Shown here: positions 13,029 through 23,374 of the stretch, in pieces
How positions within the stretch are numbered: the stretch's first letter is position 1
How the letters are laid out: each line of letters starts with the position of its first letter
NCBI GenBank assembly: GCA_033439685.1
Contig: JAUEDM010000006.1
Coordinates: 2,418,001 to 2,482,000, forward strand
Direction: 5' to 3'
Length of the DNA stretch: 64,000 nt
Origin: Apodospora peruviana
Lineage: Eukaryota > Ascomycota > Sordariomycetes > Sordariales > Lasiosphaeriaceae
Position numbers and translations under genes: made by a program
The notes under the pieces: model-generated
What the model saw: the letters and a program-made list of their open reading frames with translations, nothing else
Database searches by the model: none
What the model was told of the DNA's origin: nothing

Positions 13029-15029
13029 GGCGCCCCAAAAAAACTCTGTCGTCTTCTTCTCGTCGATTCCGGATAGCTGGCGTACCACTAGTCGGCAGCA
13101 GCTGAAGTAGAGGATCTCTCGTCTACCTATTTACTCGGGCCAGCCCAGAGGAAATGTGTCGACGATGTTTCTTTCTTTGGAGGGTGTTTTGTTCACCGTT
13201 GGCGTGTAAGGTAGCTAGTTATCCGTAAAAGCTCCACCAATGACGCAACTCAGTGGCAGCTCCCAGGAGAAATACCCAAGGTACCACCCAAGCAGGGATT
13301 CGTCGTCGTCGGGTCGGTGATTGTTGGCCACGAATATAATCGATCCCTGCTGTTCAAGACAACTGAGCTTATTCCGGAAGTCAATTTTTTGTCAATCAAA
13401 GTCGTAAGTAGAAACAAGCCTTTGTCTCTCTGGAGGGTTCAAAAGGATCCGCTCGCGTTATTGTCCTGACCATCCGATAACCCGCAGCGGTACTTATTAT
13501 TAGTGCTGGCGCCGTCTGGATGGAGTTCGGGGGTAAATCGCAATTGATGAGCACCAAAAACCCCGAGTGGGATTTTATTCGAGCTAGAGGCCTTCAACTT
13601 TCTTCGACAAGCAGCTCTAACCGCTGTTCAGGTCAGGGGAAGCGGCAAACAAGCCATGGATGTTCTGTTTGCTGTAGTACCGTTCACACAAACAAAAGAT
13701 CCCTTCCTCTTGCCGAGGGTTTAAGCTCCCTCTTTGAGGTGCCGCATCTCGAGGGCAAAATATCGAAATCGAATTTCACAAGTGATTCATCCATCCCCCC
13801 ACGCCCAGCGGGCACTGCAGCCACGGGTCTTCAGCTCCAAATAACCCGTTAGCTCCATCCTCTCACGGCCCAGAGCTGCACCACGCACCCCCCTTTTCCC
13901 TACGGCCCACTGTCTCGCGGCAAAATCGGGCGAGGCTTGGCTTGTTCCCAGGGACTCGTCAGGGCGAAAGCAGCACCGATGATTTTCCGCCAATGGCAGC
14001 ACGCCCTGGCCCGGCCGACGCAAACGCAAACGCGGGAAGCCTGCAGCCAGCCCTGGCCCCTGATGATGAATGGGAACATGCCGAGGCTTCTGATGCAGTC
14101 TATTTGGAGTACAGATTTTTGAAAGCTCAACTACATATGCACTATTTATGTTGCGAGTATATGAATTCAAGACAAGTCTACCTACCTAAGTCAACTATCA
14201 AGTTGATACGAGCCTGCCTCATGAATGATATGCTTTGTTTCAATTTTCAACCTTTGATCAGACGATTTTCTTTGCTGTGAAGGGAAAGCCGTAGCTGCGT
14301 TGGTTAAAGCGTGGATGCGCGATGAGGCTTAAGATCAATAACTTTGGGGCCTGTTCTAACCTGCTTGCCACCCATGGCATTGCTGTTAATGTAATCGAGA
14401 CGGCAGTGATGAGCCAAGCGTCGGCTGTCTTGCCCAAGGCACCTAGGAGACGTAAAAAAGCAAACTTCTCAACATCTCCCATACACATCAGCACTGTCCA
14501 CCGCATCATCACAACAAGACACCACGATACACCCATCACTTTACGTCTCGACGACTGACCAGGTACCTCACATCACCAAACACAAGTGTATCACTCCCAC
14601 CCAGCCCAGTGTGGAGGCTACCTATCCAGGAAGACGGCCGCGAGCCATACCATCATGCTCATACAATAAGAACACCACACATCCACTTACACACAGATAT
14701 AACGATTCCCTAAGCAAAAGTCACACGAACAATGAGCACATGACAAAACGTTCACACAAAACTTCATCACTACAATGTATCATCAAATCGGACCAACCAA
14801 AAAGGGGAGCTCGGTTCGCAGCACAATATGTTCTCATACTCGTACAAAAATAATACACAAACGTGTTCGTGTTCTGGGTATCGCCCCAACTCCAAGCCAG
14901 CCAACTCCGGGTCAGCAAAAACAAATTATTCCCGCCAAACAGCAGCACCATTTTTTTTCTCGAAACTTTTCTTGTCCATGCCGCCTATACGCCAGCCAAA
15001 CAGGAATATAAAGGCGCTGCTGCCCATTC
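13029..15029. other. Intergenic: GUT2 promoter side and region before the tandem array
   Basis: The right-hand neighbour of the GUT2 start codon is its promoter and leader. The rest, up to the tandem array, contains short overlapping frames without recognisable domains. A TACCTACCTAAG motif of the dispersed palindrome family occurs near 14180. Nothing else can be supported. Confidence 0.55.
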
Positions 15030-15655
15030 CAACTCAAACCAACCCACACAAATCCGGTCAAGTCTTTTCGAATGTACACACACACGCAGCACCACCATGA
15101 AAATCATCTCTTTCCAATGTATGCCGCTTGCAGGAAATACTGGCTGGAGAATAAAAAACCAGCTTCCCACTCTCTCTTTTTGTGTAGTCAAGTTGCCGGA
15201 CAGTTCTGAAATAGACTTTCTGCCAACTCCCTTGTCGCAGACGGAAAGTCTTGGTTGCTTCACATCGCACTTCTTCGTGGAAACCAAACCAACCAAACCA
15301 AACCAAACCACACAAAACCGGTCAAATATTTCTCGAATACACACACACACACACACACACACGCCGCACCACCATGGATATCGTCTCTTCCAATGTATGC
15401 CGCTTGCAGAAACAGCTGCCCACTCTCCTTTCGTGTAGTCAAGTTGCCGGACAGTGATGAAACAGACTCTCTGCCAGCTCCCTTATCGCAGACGAAAATC
15501 TTGGTTGCGAAACACTGATGAGATAGAGCCTGTCTACTCTTGCGGTAGGTAGACGGGCGGACTTCTTCGTGAAAACCAAGCCAAACCACACCACACGAAA
15601 CCGGTCAAATCTTTTTCGAATATACACACACATGCCCCATCATGGAAATTATCCT
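15030..15655. repeat. Tandem repeat array, three copies, period about 264-283 bp
   Basis: Three head-to-tail copies share ordered landmarks. CCGGTCAA occurs at about 15054, 15318 and 15601. Each is followed by a TTCTCGAAT/TTTTCGAAT element, an AC-rich run, CACCACCATG-like sequence (CCCATCATGG in copy 3) and ATC(T)TCTTCC. Copies 1 and 2 also share TGTATGCCGCTTGCAG, GTGTAGTCAAGTTGCCGGAC and CTTCTTCGTG(G)AAACCAA. Copy 3 is cut off shortly after its start. A weaker match (TTTCTCGAAAC ... GCTGCTGCCCATTCC) just left of copy 1 may be a decayed further copy. The array sits directly downstream of the SUMO protease stop codon. The 191-codon open frame across it is a by-product of the repeats. Confidence 0.85.
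15339..15362. repeat. (AC)12 microsatellite inside copy 2 of the tandem array
   Basis: A perfect dinucleotide run, longer than in copies 1 and 3, showing secondary expansion after duplication. Confidence 0.9.
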
Positions 15656-15827
15656 CTTCCTAGGTATGTAACGACCCTGGCGGAGGATAATAGCGGATTT
15701 CGCGATCTGAGCTGTCCTGAATTCGATACTCGTGACATATCCTTCGAGATTCCGGCACAACTCTTAAAGTCTAGAGATTTCGATAACTCGTGGCATTTAC
15801 TTGGACATTTCGGCACACTCGCATAGT

Positions 15828-18248
15828 TTAGAGCCCATCAAGACTCATCTCGTTCGTGAATCCCTTATTCAGCAGCATGGCAGCGATCCGCATCCGCTGG
15901 AGTGACAACTGGCCCTGGCCGTAGGCTTCTCGCGGGTTGACCCCTAGCGCCATACAGATAGCATTCGTAATCGTAAACACTCCGCAGTCCCAGCCATTGG
16001 TCTGGCGTGGCGCCACGTAGTCGATCATCTTCCAGTCTTGGGTCACGAAATCGTTCTCAAGCGAGGCTTCCACCCATTTCATCAGCAGATTCTTGACATC
16101 GGCATCGCCGGCTCCTCCCTGAATCGAGTCGATATGGGAAACATGACGTTTGCTCGGGCGGACCACTGCGAGAGTCCAGTGGTTATCAGAGCAGATAGGG
16201 ATGAGGATCGAATCGATGCTCAAAAAGTTCTCCTTACGCACACCGGCGTTTCGCATCAGACGTCCACATTTATTGACGCCAACGTTCTTGAGGCGGGGGA
16301 AGAAGTACGACGACATGACGGCGCACTTGGGGTTCGTCTTGGGATCGACGCCTGCCGCCTTGTTGACGAACTCGCCAACGTGGATGAGAGAAGCATTGAT
16401 GATGTTATCGTTCAGCCACGCGGTGGCGGGGAGCAGCTTTTCGGCAAAGTCACGGCGCGTGAGCGAGTTGCCGTCGGGAGTCTTGACCAGCTCGGTCGCG
16501 GGGTTCGCCTGCTGAACGTTGGCTACCCTGGCCTTCCACTCGTCTGTCATGGGCGAGACGACCGGGCGGTTGGGCCTTCTCAATCCGAGTTGCTCTCTTT
16601 CTGCCTCTTCCTTGGCTCGGAGCTCCTCTGCTTCCTTTTGGCGGCGCTCTTCCTCTGCCTTTTGGCGAAGCTCCTCCTCGTGTCTCTTGATGGCTTCCTC
16701 GCGCTCCTTGCGCTCCTGTTCAAGCTTCCGCAGCCGCTCCTCCTCAGCTAGCTTGCACTGGTAATCGTGGAATTCTTGCTTGACCTGTCTCTCGATCGCA
16801 ATTTCGTCGATCTCGTCCCGTTTCATGCGGCTCATCTGGAAAACATCGGGAAGAAATCCGGTACCACGTTTCATGTCCTCGTCGGAAACCTGGTCGTCAA
16901 GACGGGTATCGCGTTGCCTAGGACCGGTCAGGAACAGATGCTTCTCGTGCTCGACAATGCGGGGGTCGCGGAAGTGGTTGTTCAGGGCCCTCTCCTTCTG
17001 AATGTCGGAAATCGGCTTGTCGAAGCGGTGTACACACTGCGTTGGTGGCTTCCTGAACAATGGCACCGGTTTATCCAGCTCCGGGTCGCCAGTTTCCGTG
17101 CCAGGCCATGACAGCGCGATTCCATTGTCCGGGCCAGGCCAAATCAGTGTCGCTCCATACTTGGTATAAACGTCCGTACGCATATCGTTGATGAAGCCCT
17201 GGTACTTGTGGGCATGGTAGCTGAGATCCAACTTCTCGTCCTCCTTTTGCAGCTTCTCGTCATCCAATATGTCGGAAAGGACGACATCGGCGGCGGTCGG
17301 AGGGTGCGCAACGAAGGCTAGTTCCTCTCTGGCGATGGGCTCGCCAGGAACGTTGGTTATGTTGGTTGGCGAGAGAAATTTGGAGACCGGGCTCTCGAAG
17401 GCCAGCTTGGACCTTGGCAGCGGCTGCGGCGTGGCGGGAGGCATTGGCTGGATGGGATCAATATCCATACTGTCTTCCACCGGAATTGGATCGTCGGTGG
17501 GGAAGGTTCCTGGCATGGTCTGGCGCTTTTGGCGCTTTGTGACAACGGCGCCGGTTGCCGTGTCATGTCGACGGATGTCGACGGTATCGTGCTGCCGTCC
17601 ATGGTATAAACTACCGAAGTAGTTGGCGACAGTCTTGCCCATGGTTCGTCCACGGGTCTTGAGTCTGGCGAGGCCAGCCCACATCGGAGGAGGAGGAGGA
17701 GGAGGAGGAGGAGGAGCGGGTGTGGCGGGCCCGAAAGCACGACCAGCTGTGACCTGCTGGCCGGCTGAGGTGGAGGAGGTGGCGGCGTTGGCGGTGTCGG
17801 CAGGTGCCGCGATTATCCTGCTGACTTGGCCCTTTGGCTCGTTCGTCCGCCGGGCTTCTGCTTCTTGGAGCAAGAGCTCCACTTCGTCGGTCTCTGCGCC
17901 GCGCTTGCCGTTCTGATTGACGATCTGGCTGAACCGCAAACTGTACCGGTTGGTACAGTTGCAGTGCCAGACCAGATCGCCCTTCTTCTGCAGGAGGCCG
18001 AGCTCTTCTCGGTCGTCGCCGACCCGGTAAAAACGCAAGTGGCCGCGGCCACGCTCTGCTGACTCCTTGGAGTCGAAAATTGCCGGCAGCGGGCAGCTGC
18101 ACTTGCGCATATAGCGCTCGTTTTTCAGAGCTGTGAACAGCTCTTTGGCGAACTTGTCGCCGACGTGCTCCTGGATTGCGCCGAAGCGCCGGTGCCAGAA
18201 GAAACCCTTTGCCGTAAAGGCAGGGAGGGCAGAGTTGGCTGCTGCCAT
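15828..18248 (-). CDS. Ulp1-type SUMO (ubiquitin-like) protease, C48 family
   Basis: C48 cysteine proteases mature the SUMO precursor and remove SUMO from target proteins, usually at the nuclear envelope or in the nucleus. The model is a single 806-residue exon starting at the first ATG in frame (MAAANSALPAF). The C-terminal third is the protease domain. It contains the substrate-groove motif WLNDNIINASL and the catalytic set His690 (NHW), Asp707 (HIDS), Gln749 (RQTNGWDCG) and Cys755 (DCGVF). The long N-terminal part has a Cys-rich patch (KCSCP, WHCNC), an 11-residue proline run encoded by a GGA-type repeat at about 17686-17716, and a Glu/Lys/Arg-rich coiled coil (EERRQKEAEELRAKEE) just before the protease. 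The last feature is common in Ulp1 proteins. Ulp1 is more likely than Ulp2 because the catalytic domain is C-terminal. Both flanks of the gene carry tandem repeats. Confidence 0.93.
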   Translation of the reverse strand: MAAANSALPAFTAKGFFWHRRFGAIQEHVGDKFAKELFTALKNERYMRKCSCPLPAIFDSKESAERGRGHLRFYRVGDDREELGLLQKKGDLVWHCNCTNRYSLRFSQIVNQNGKRGAETDEVELLLQEAEARRTNEPKGQVSRIIAAPADTANAATSSTSAGQQVTAGRAFGPATPAPPPPPPPPPPMWAGLARLKTRGRTMGKTVANYFGSLYHGRQHDTVDIRRHDTATGAVVTKRQKRQTMPGTFPTDDPIPVEDSMDIDPIQPMPPATPQPLPRSKLAFESPVSKFLSPTNITNVPGEPIAREELAFVAHPPTAADVVLSDILDDEKLQKEDEKLDLSYHAHKYQGFINDMRTDVYTKYGATLIWPGPDNGIALSWPGTETGDPELDKPVPLFRKPPTQCVHRFDKPISDIQKERALNNHFRDPRIVEHEKHLFLTGPRQRDTRLDDQVSDEDMKRGTGFLPDVFQMSRMKRDEIDEIAIERQVKQEFHDYQCKLAEEERLRKLEQERKEREEAIKRHEEELRQKAEEERRQKEAEELRAKEEAEREQLGLRRPNRPVVSPMTDEWKARVANVQQANPATELVKTPDGNSLTRRDFAEKLLPATAWLNDNIINASLIHVGEFVNKAAGVDPKTNPKCAVMSSYFFPRLKNVGVNKCGRLMRNAGVRKENFLSIDSILIPICSDNHWTLAVVRPSKRHVSHIDSIQGGAGDADVKNLLMKWVEASLENDFVTQDWKMIDYVAPRQTNGWDCGVFTITNAICMALGVNPREAYGQGQLSLQRMRIAAMLLNKGFTNEMSLDGL

Positions 18249-18623
18249 TGTTAGTAACCGTTCGGCGAGAGGAAATACTTCAGTTTCGTGTGGTGAGGCA
18301 AAAGAAATCGTCTCGGTCACAAAATCTGAAGTCGCGGAAGGTTGAAGAAGGAACGTGGAAAAGAAGCAGAAAGAATTTCGAAAAGCGAGATTTATAGTGG
18401 GAGGCAGAGGGGCTGCCAGACGGTTGCCGCCTGAGGTTTCGACGAGATGGGATGGAAACAATAGACTGGGTCACAGAAAAGGAAGGAAACTGCTGGACGA
18501 CGACTCTTCCGAGCTTTCGTTGAAGATGGGATGAGATGAATAGACTGAACGGGGACAATACTGCGAGACGGAGGACAGCTGGCAGGGATCCAGCCAGGGG
18601 TGGGAGGGGGGCATAACGATGCG
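18249..18623. promoter_or_regulatory. Upstream region of the SUMO protease gene
   Basis: Leader and proximal promoter of the protease gene. Near 18410-18450 it contains GCTGCCAGACGGTTGCC followed by CCTGAGGTTTCGACGAGAT, which resembles the repeat family that becomes clear from 18624 onward. No TATA box can be called with confidence. Confidence 0.4.
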
Positions 18624-18950
18624 GACTGCCAGACCATTGCCCTCGAATCATCGACATAAGACAATAGCAAATCCAAAAGCTGGCCGGCCCCAGGCGATGA
18701 GCTAGGAGTAGTGTGAACTGCCAGACCATTGCCCCTGAGCGTTGGCAAGACAATAGCAAATTCAAAAGCTGGTCCCAGGGAAAAGAGTGCAGACTGCCAG
18801 ACCATTGCCCCTGAAGTGCTGGCTAGACAATATCAGATCTAAAAGCTGGCCCCAGGTGATGAACTAGGAGTGTACTGCAGACAATTGACGCGTTGCCCCT
18901 GAAGTGTCGACAAGACAGTACCAGATCCAAAAGCTGGTCCCCAGAGAAGA
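18624..18950. repeat. Degenerate tandem repeat family A, four copies of about 76-92 bp
   Basis: Copies begin near 18624, 18716, 18791 and 18874. The shared order is ACTGCCAGACCATTGCCC, TGAAGTG/CGAATCA, (A)GACAATA or GACAGTA, ATCCAAAAGCTGG and CCCAGG. Copy 4 is the most diverged at its left end. The element TTGCCCCTGA recurs in copies 2-4 and holds CCCCT, the complement of the yeast stress-response core AGGGG; any regulatory meaning is speculation. The array lies about 375-700 bp upstream of the SUMO protease start codon. Confidence 0.8.
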
Positions 18951-18984
18951 ACAATATCACCAGACTGTAGCTGTCTAAGAGCCC

Positions 18985-19320
18985 GCCCTTCAAAAGATGA
19001 AATCGACAAGCTTGCGCGAGGGACTGCTGGACGACAATGGCCGCTTGCCAGCGAAGTGATAGGGATATAAAGTGCCGGTTCTTAGACCGTTTGCCCCTAA
19101 AATGTCCATGGCGGGAAATGAACTGAGCAAGTTCGAACGAAAGACTACCGTAAAACGGTAGCCGCTTGCCAGCAAGGTGATGGTGATATGTGTGCCGGTT
19201 CCAAGACAGTCTCCCCCTTTAAAGTGTCCATGGTGGGAATGAAATCGACAAGCTGTCGGAGGGGCCGTGGTGAACATTGCAAGACGGTGGCCGTCCACGA
19301 AACGGCGTCAAGATGGGATA
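18985..19320. repeat. Degenerate tandem repeat family B, two to three copies, period about 121 bp
   Basis: CCGCTTGCCAGC occurs at 19041 and 19162, each followed by a GTGATxGxGATAT element, GTGCCGGTTC and then TGTCCATGG with GGGAA(T)GAA. ATCGACAAGCT occurs at the left (near 19003) and right (near 19245) ends. GTTTGCCCCTAAAATGTCC in this family echoes TTGCCCCTGAAGTG of family A, so both probably descend from one unit. Confidence 0.7.
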
Positions 19321-22270
19321 AAATTAACGAGCCGTTCGGGACCGAGGGAATGCTGCTAAACCCACAACCGTTGCCTCGCCCTTTGCCAGCAACCCGCACT
19401 GATTATCGAGGAACAATAGCTGCCAGCATCCTATGGAAGAGAGGGGTGATGTTCGAGGTGGCAGCTTGGGCTGGGTCCTGGGATCCACCTCGATACCTCC
19501 TCGACAGGAAGCAGCCCTTAAGCCTTCCCACCTCCTCGCTCAGCTGCTGGTGAGAGAGCAACGGCTGAGGTAACCCCAGACGACAAAGCCAAACTTGAAG
19601 GGGACATCCAGCATGGTGATTACGGCATCTGACCGCCACCGCTGCTACCTGCACCTCCGCCGACAAGCAGGACGCAGCTGGTTGGGCACCTGGTTCCCGT
19701 CACACCCGCATCTCCTCTTCCTCCTCATGGACCCGCCTTGCGGGACCGGGACTTCACCACCCGCTGTCGTAGCCCCTTTCCGGCTTGGGTCTCTCTTCCA
19801 GGGTGTCGTCCACTTCAGCCGCGCAACCTCAATCACTTCTTTTCCAACGACCGCTCCATCTATTTATGTAGAAGTCTCTCTCACAGGGGATATCCAAGTC
19901 TCCGACTCTGGTCACTAACCACCCAGCCTGCCCCAGCGCCATAGAGCGCTACATGGTATGTGCAGAGGGCCGCCACTTGCAGCTTGAGAGCAAAACGGAA
20001 CACATCCAATCCAATGCAGAGACAGCTGGGAGTTCAGATAGATACCGTAGCATGCAACTTTCAAGCAACGCTCCATAGCAACATCATCCCGCGCACTTGC
20101 GCTACAGAAAAGAAACCGACATTCTTAAGTGTGTATGTGATAATAATAATATATAGAGCACTTTACATTTTGGCCGTACGTATTATGTACCTGACGTCGG
20201 GTACTGCTGGGACCGTTCGTTCGTTTCGTTCGCAGTTCAGTTCCGGAAGGAAGGAGGCAGCTGTCGCCGGTCGGTCCGCTCGACCAAGAAAACGGAAGCC
20301 ACTAACGGTCCGTCAATTTCACGTCGATGTCGGGAATGCGCGCAGTCGGGTATTGTCACGCGATCGAGGCAGGTGCGTTCTCAAAAGTGGAGAGGTCGAA
20401 GGTGGGATGAAAATGAAATTCGGGTCGCAATCGATCGATTCGCGCCGAAGGAACGAACGGGTCGGGGATCGGGGGTCGGACAGTCGTCGTCAGGTCAGGC
20501 GCAGGAGGTTCGGAGGATTATTATCATCAAGATGATGAGGTTCGTTTCACTTTGGTCGTTCCACGCATTTTGGCGCGTCGCGTACGCGCGCACAGAGCCA
20601 AACGACTATGACGCGATGCGATCGGAGGGCAGGCGCACACACAGTCAATCCGACCTTGAAATGATGTTGAGGCTCTGCGAAAATGCGCCAGGGACAGGAA
20701 CGGGAGCACCAAAGCTTGCTGTGGCGCTAGCATGTCAGCTCAAGCTGGGCTGTCTTGGCACCAACCACCGCCCCTGCGGGCTGTCACTTTTCTTTGGCGC
20801 TGCAGGCAATCTGGAAGTGGTCCATCCCAGCGGCTTTGTTCCCGCCATTCTCTTTGGACACCCTACCCACGAAGGCACGACGGGAACCACGGTCCATCTG
20901 ATTTTGATCTTTGTGTGACTTCCAGTCCACCTCAATATCGACTTCACTTTTACCCAAGCTTTTGGAAATCGTTTGGCTTTCAAATCTGACGTCTCTTAAT
21001 AATCAGATTTACCTAAATAGGACTAGCGTAATCGATTGATTCTTCAGTACGGATTACTTAACCAAGTCTCCATGCTACCACGAAGCACCCATCTATGAAT
21101 ACTCTTGATAAAAGGGTACCTAACCCGTAATCCGTACACTGTTCTCCGGTAAATAATCCCCCGGTACTACCTGCAAAGACCCAGTAACGACATATTCATG
21201 GTCTCTTCCCGATGTTTAATACCCGACTATACGGTAATTAATATGGCATGAAAATTAACTACTGGCTTGTCTCTACCGGGACCTATGCAAATACCAGGTG
21301 GCGACTGATTATTCACCGTTGAAAGGTGTACGCCGATGATCGAGAATCACTGGCCTGGACACCTTTGTTGTCAGGCACAGTGAGTCCGCGGCCTTTGCAG
21401 TCGTGGCTTTGTCCCGTTTGTCAGCAAGCTACGGTTCAACAAGTTCCATCTAGCACGTTACCGGAATCTATCACCCAGGAGGTCTGCCAGCGTGTCTTGT
21501 CCTTCGGAGTGTAGATGGCGAGATATTTTCTTGCAATATCCATCATGTAATCCACCACCGACAACATGGACGGTGTAGGGGAGTTGAGCAACGAGAGCCA
21601 TGGTTCACGGGCTGTCCGTCACGGCACAACCCTTAGCTTTGATAGCCATGTCTCAATCTAGGTATTTATCAAGGCGATAGCTCCTGGCATGGGAATCTTC
21701 CTATTGAACGGGTAGCATGGATAAGTGCAGCAAGGAAGCAATCCGCCAGTGCCAACCTCGCGACCTACCTTATGCAGATCAACGCGCCTCAGTGTTTCCA
21801 GTGACGTGTAAATCCCAAGAATTTTGTCACTGACGTCACATCACATCAGACTTTCATGTGGTTCATTTCTATCATGTATAAAATTGAAAACTAATTATAC
21901 AGCCAGCCTCTCCGGCAGGATGTGCTTTTTGCCCAAGTGCTCTATGCTCTATAGTCAAAGCATCTTGCAATAGACAAATAAAATGACCCGATCCAACCCA
22001 AAAAGACTCTCGGTAACTGAAACACGTCTGTAGATATCGCCAGCCCACCCAACAAGCGACCAAGCGAGCTCTAAATGCAAAGGTGACCATAAAGAACATG
22101 CTGCTGCATGAGCACTCAGTTCGGTGCTTCTTTTCTAACGAGCGAGCCGGGAAAAGGAGACATCGAATGAATCCCTGCCGCAGTTAGGAAGTGACAACAT
22201 CCCATCTACCATTACTATCCGACCTCCACCCTTGCTCCACGACTCCACATCCCTCCATCACCTTCGTCGC
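19321..22270. other. Intergenic region between the SUMO protease upstream repeats and the phosphate carrier 3' end
   Basis: Three kilobases without a recognisable gene. Open frames at 19960-20535 and 20373-20918 (plus) overlap each other in different frames, are Arg/Ser-rich and match nothing I know. The segment near 20215-20300 has TTCGTTCG-type short repeats. Nothing else is supported. Confidence 0.5.
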
Positions 22271-23374
22271 TTATTTGGAGATCTCAACACCACCAGTGGC
22301 GTTCAACGCCTTCTTAATGTCGCCATAGATGGCAAACTGGAAGGCGGTAAGAGTGCCGACCATGAAGAGACGGGCACCGATACCAGTGTAGGAGCCGCGG
22401 AGGCCGAGCTCCTTGGCGATCTTAATCAGGCGGGTCGTGGTGCCCTCACCGGGAGCACCCTTGGTCTTGTTGATCTTGCTGAGCATGGTATCGGCGGGCT
22501 GGGAGACGATAGCGGCGGCAAAACCGGCGATCAGACCACTTCCAAGGTTGACACCAGTCTGCTGGGCATCAGACAGGCTGGACTTGGGGAAGATGCGGTA
22601 GGCAGCCTCGGCGGCCTTCTCGTACACGACGAACTTGGACATGGTGTACGGGATCCTGAAAAAAAAGCAGTGAGCATGTAATCCTGAGACATACTATAAC
22701 TCTGGTAACTTACTGCTTGAGGAGGATGGGGCCGAATCCGGCGTAGAAAGCACCTACACCCTCGGTCTTAAGCATCTTGGTGAAGCCACCGATCAGACCG
22801 TTGGCATAGGTGGGCTCGGACACGAGGCGGATACGGGTAGCCTCGAGGGGGCAGAGGGCGATGTCGGCGAAGAACTCAGCGGCACCGGCAGACGCGAGGT
22901 AGACAGCAGTCCGGTAGTTAGAGGCATTCTCATAACCGACGAGGTTGATGGACTGCTGCTTGAAAAACTCGTAACCACCGAACTTGAACGCGCCTTGCAG
23001 GAAGTAGCCGGCAAAGGTAGGGCCGGCGCCAGTGAGCAGCGCACCAGCGCCCTCAGTCTGAATGACCTTCCGGAAGCCACCAATCATGCCATTGTTATAG
23101 GTCGCCGGGTCGAGCTGGATGCGCGTCTTGACGCTGTTTTCTCCGAGAGTTAGCCAGGACTAGCCAAGGCTGCGAAAGATATCGCGACTGGCAGGGATAC
23201 GTACACATCGACGGGTGTGAGAGCACCATGAGTGACGGAGCAGCAAACAGCACCGGCAAGAGCGAATCTGGAGTAGAGGTCGACACCGCTGAGCTGGCCG
23301 GGCGCGTTGGCAGCGGCTTTTTGGACAATGGCATCGACCTTGGTCGAGCCAGTAGATGTCGCTGGGCTGGCCAT
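22271..23374 (-). CDS. MIR1: Mitochondrial phosphate carrier, MIR1 type
   Basis: A mitochondrial carrier family protein that imports inorganic phosphate with protons across the inner membrane for ATP synthesis. Model: complement(join(22271..22655,22714..23133,23205..23374)), 324 residues, introns of 58 and 71 bp. The three carrier repeats carry the family signature PxDxx[KR] and its variants: PVDVVKTR at residues 54-61, then PLEATRIR, then QPADTMLSK. The N-terminal sequence before the first helix is short and Ala/Ser-rich. Splicing is well defined: exon 1 ends GATGT and exon 2 opens CGTCAAGACG, restoring PVDVVKTR; exon 2 ends AAGCA and exon 3 opens GATCCC, restoring LLKQIPYTMSKF. Length and motifs fit the phosphate carrier rather than ADP/ATP (RRRMMM absent) or copper-preferring Pic2, though Pic2 cannot be fully excluded. 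Confidence 0.93.
22656..22713 (-). other. Intron 2 of the phosphate carrier gene
   Basis: A 58-bp GT-AG intron (donor GTAAGT, acceptor TTTTTTCAG) splitting a Gln codon. Confidence 0.9.
23134..23204 (-). other. Intron 1 of the phosphate carrier gene
   Basis: A 71-bp intron (donor GTACGT, acceptor AAACAG) interrupting the first PxDxx[KR] signature. Confidence 0.9.

Noticed and set aside
12039..13076. 345-codon plus-strand open frame
   Set aside because: It is exactly antisense to the conserved GUT2 exon; GC-rich codon use on the real strand keeps the opposite frame open. No domain is present.
14863..15438. 191-codon plus-strand open frame
   Set aside because: It runs across the tandem array; its Thr-His repeats come from the AC microsatellite and no family is recognised.
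16038..16751. 237-codon plus-strand open frame
   Set aside because: Antisense to the SUMO protease catalytic and coiled-coil region; the Leu-rich sequence is the reverse of Glu/Lys codons.
18249..18461. N-terminal extension of the SUMO protease frame
   Set aside because: The extended frame has no ATG before 18248 and would begin at a TTG codon; it is leader sequence.
20373..20918. 181-codon plus-strand open frame
   Set aside because: No domain, and it overlaps another frame (19960-20535); probably chance.
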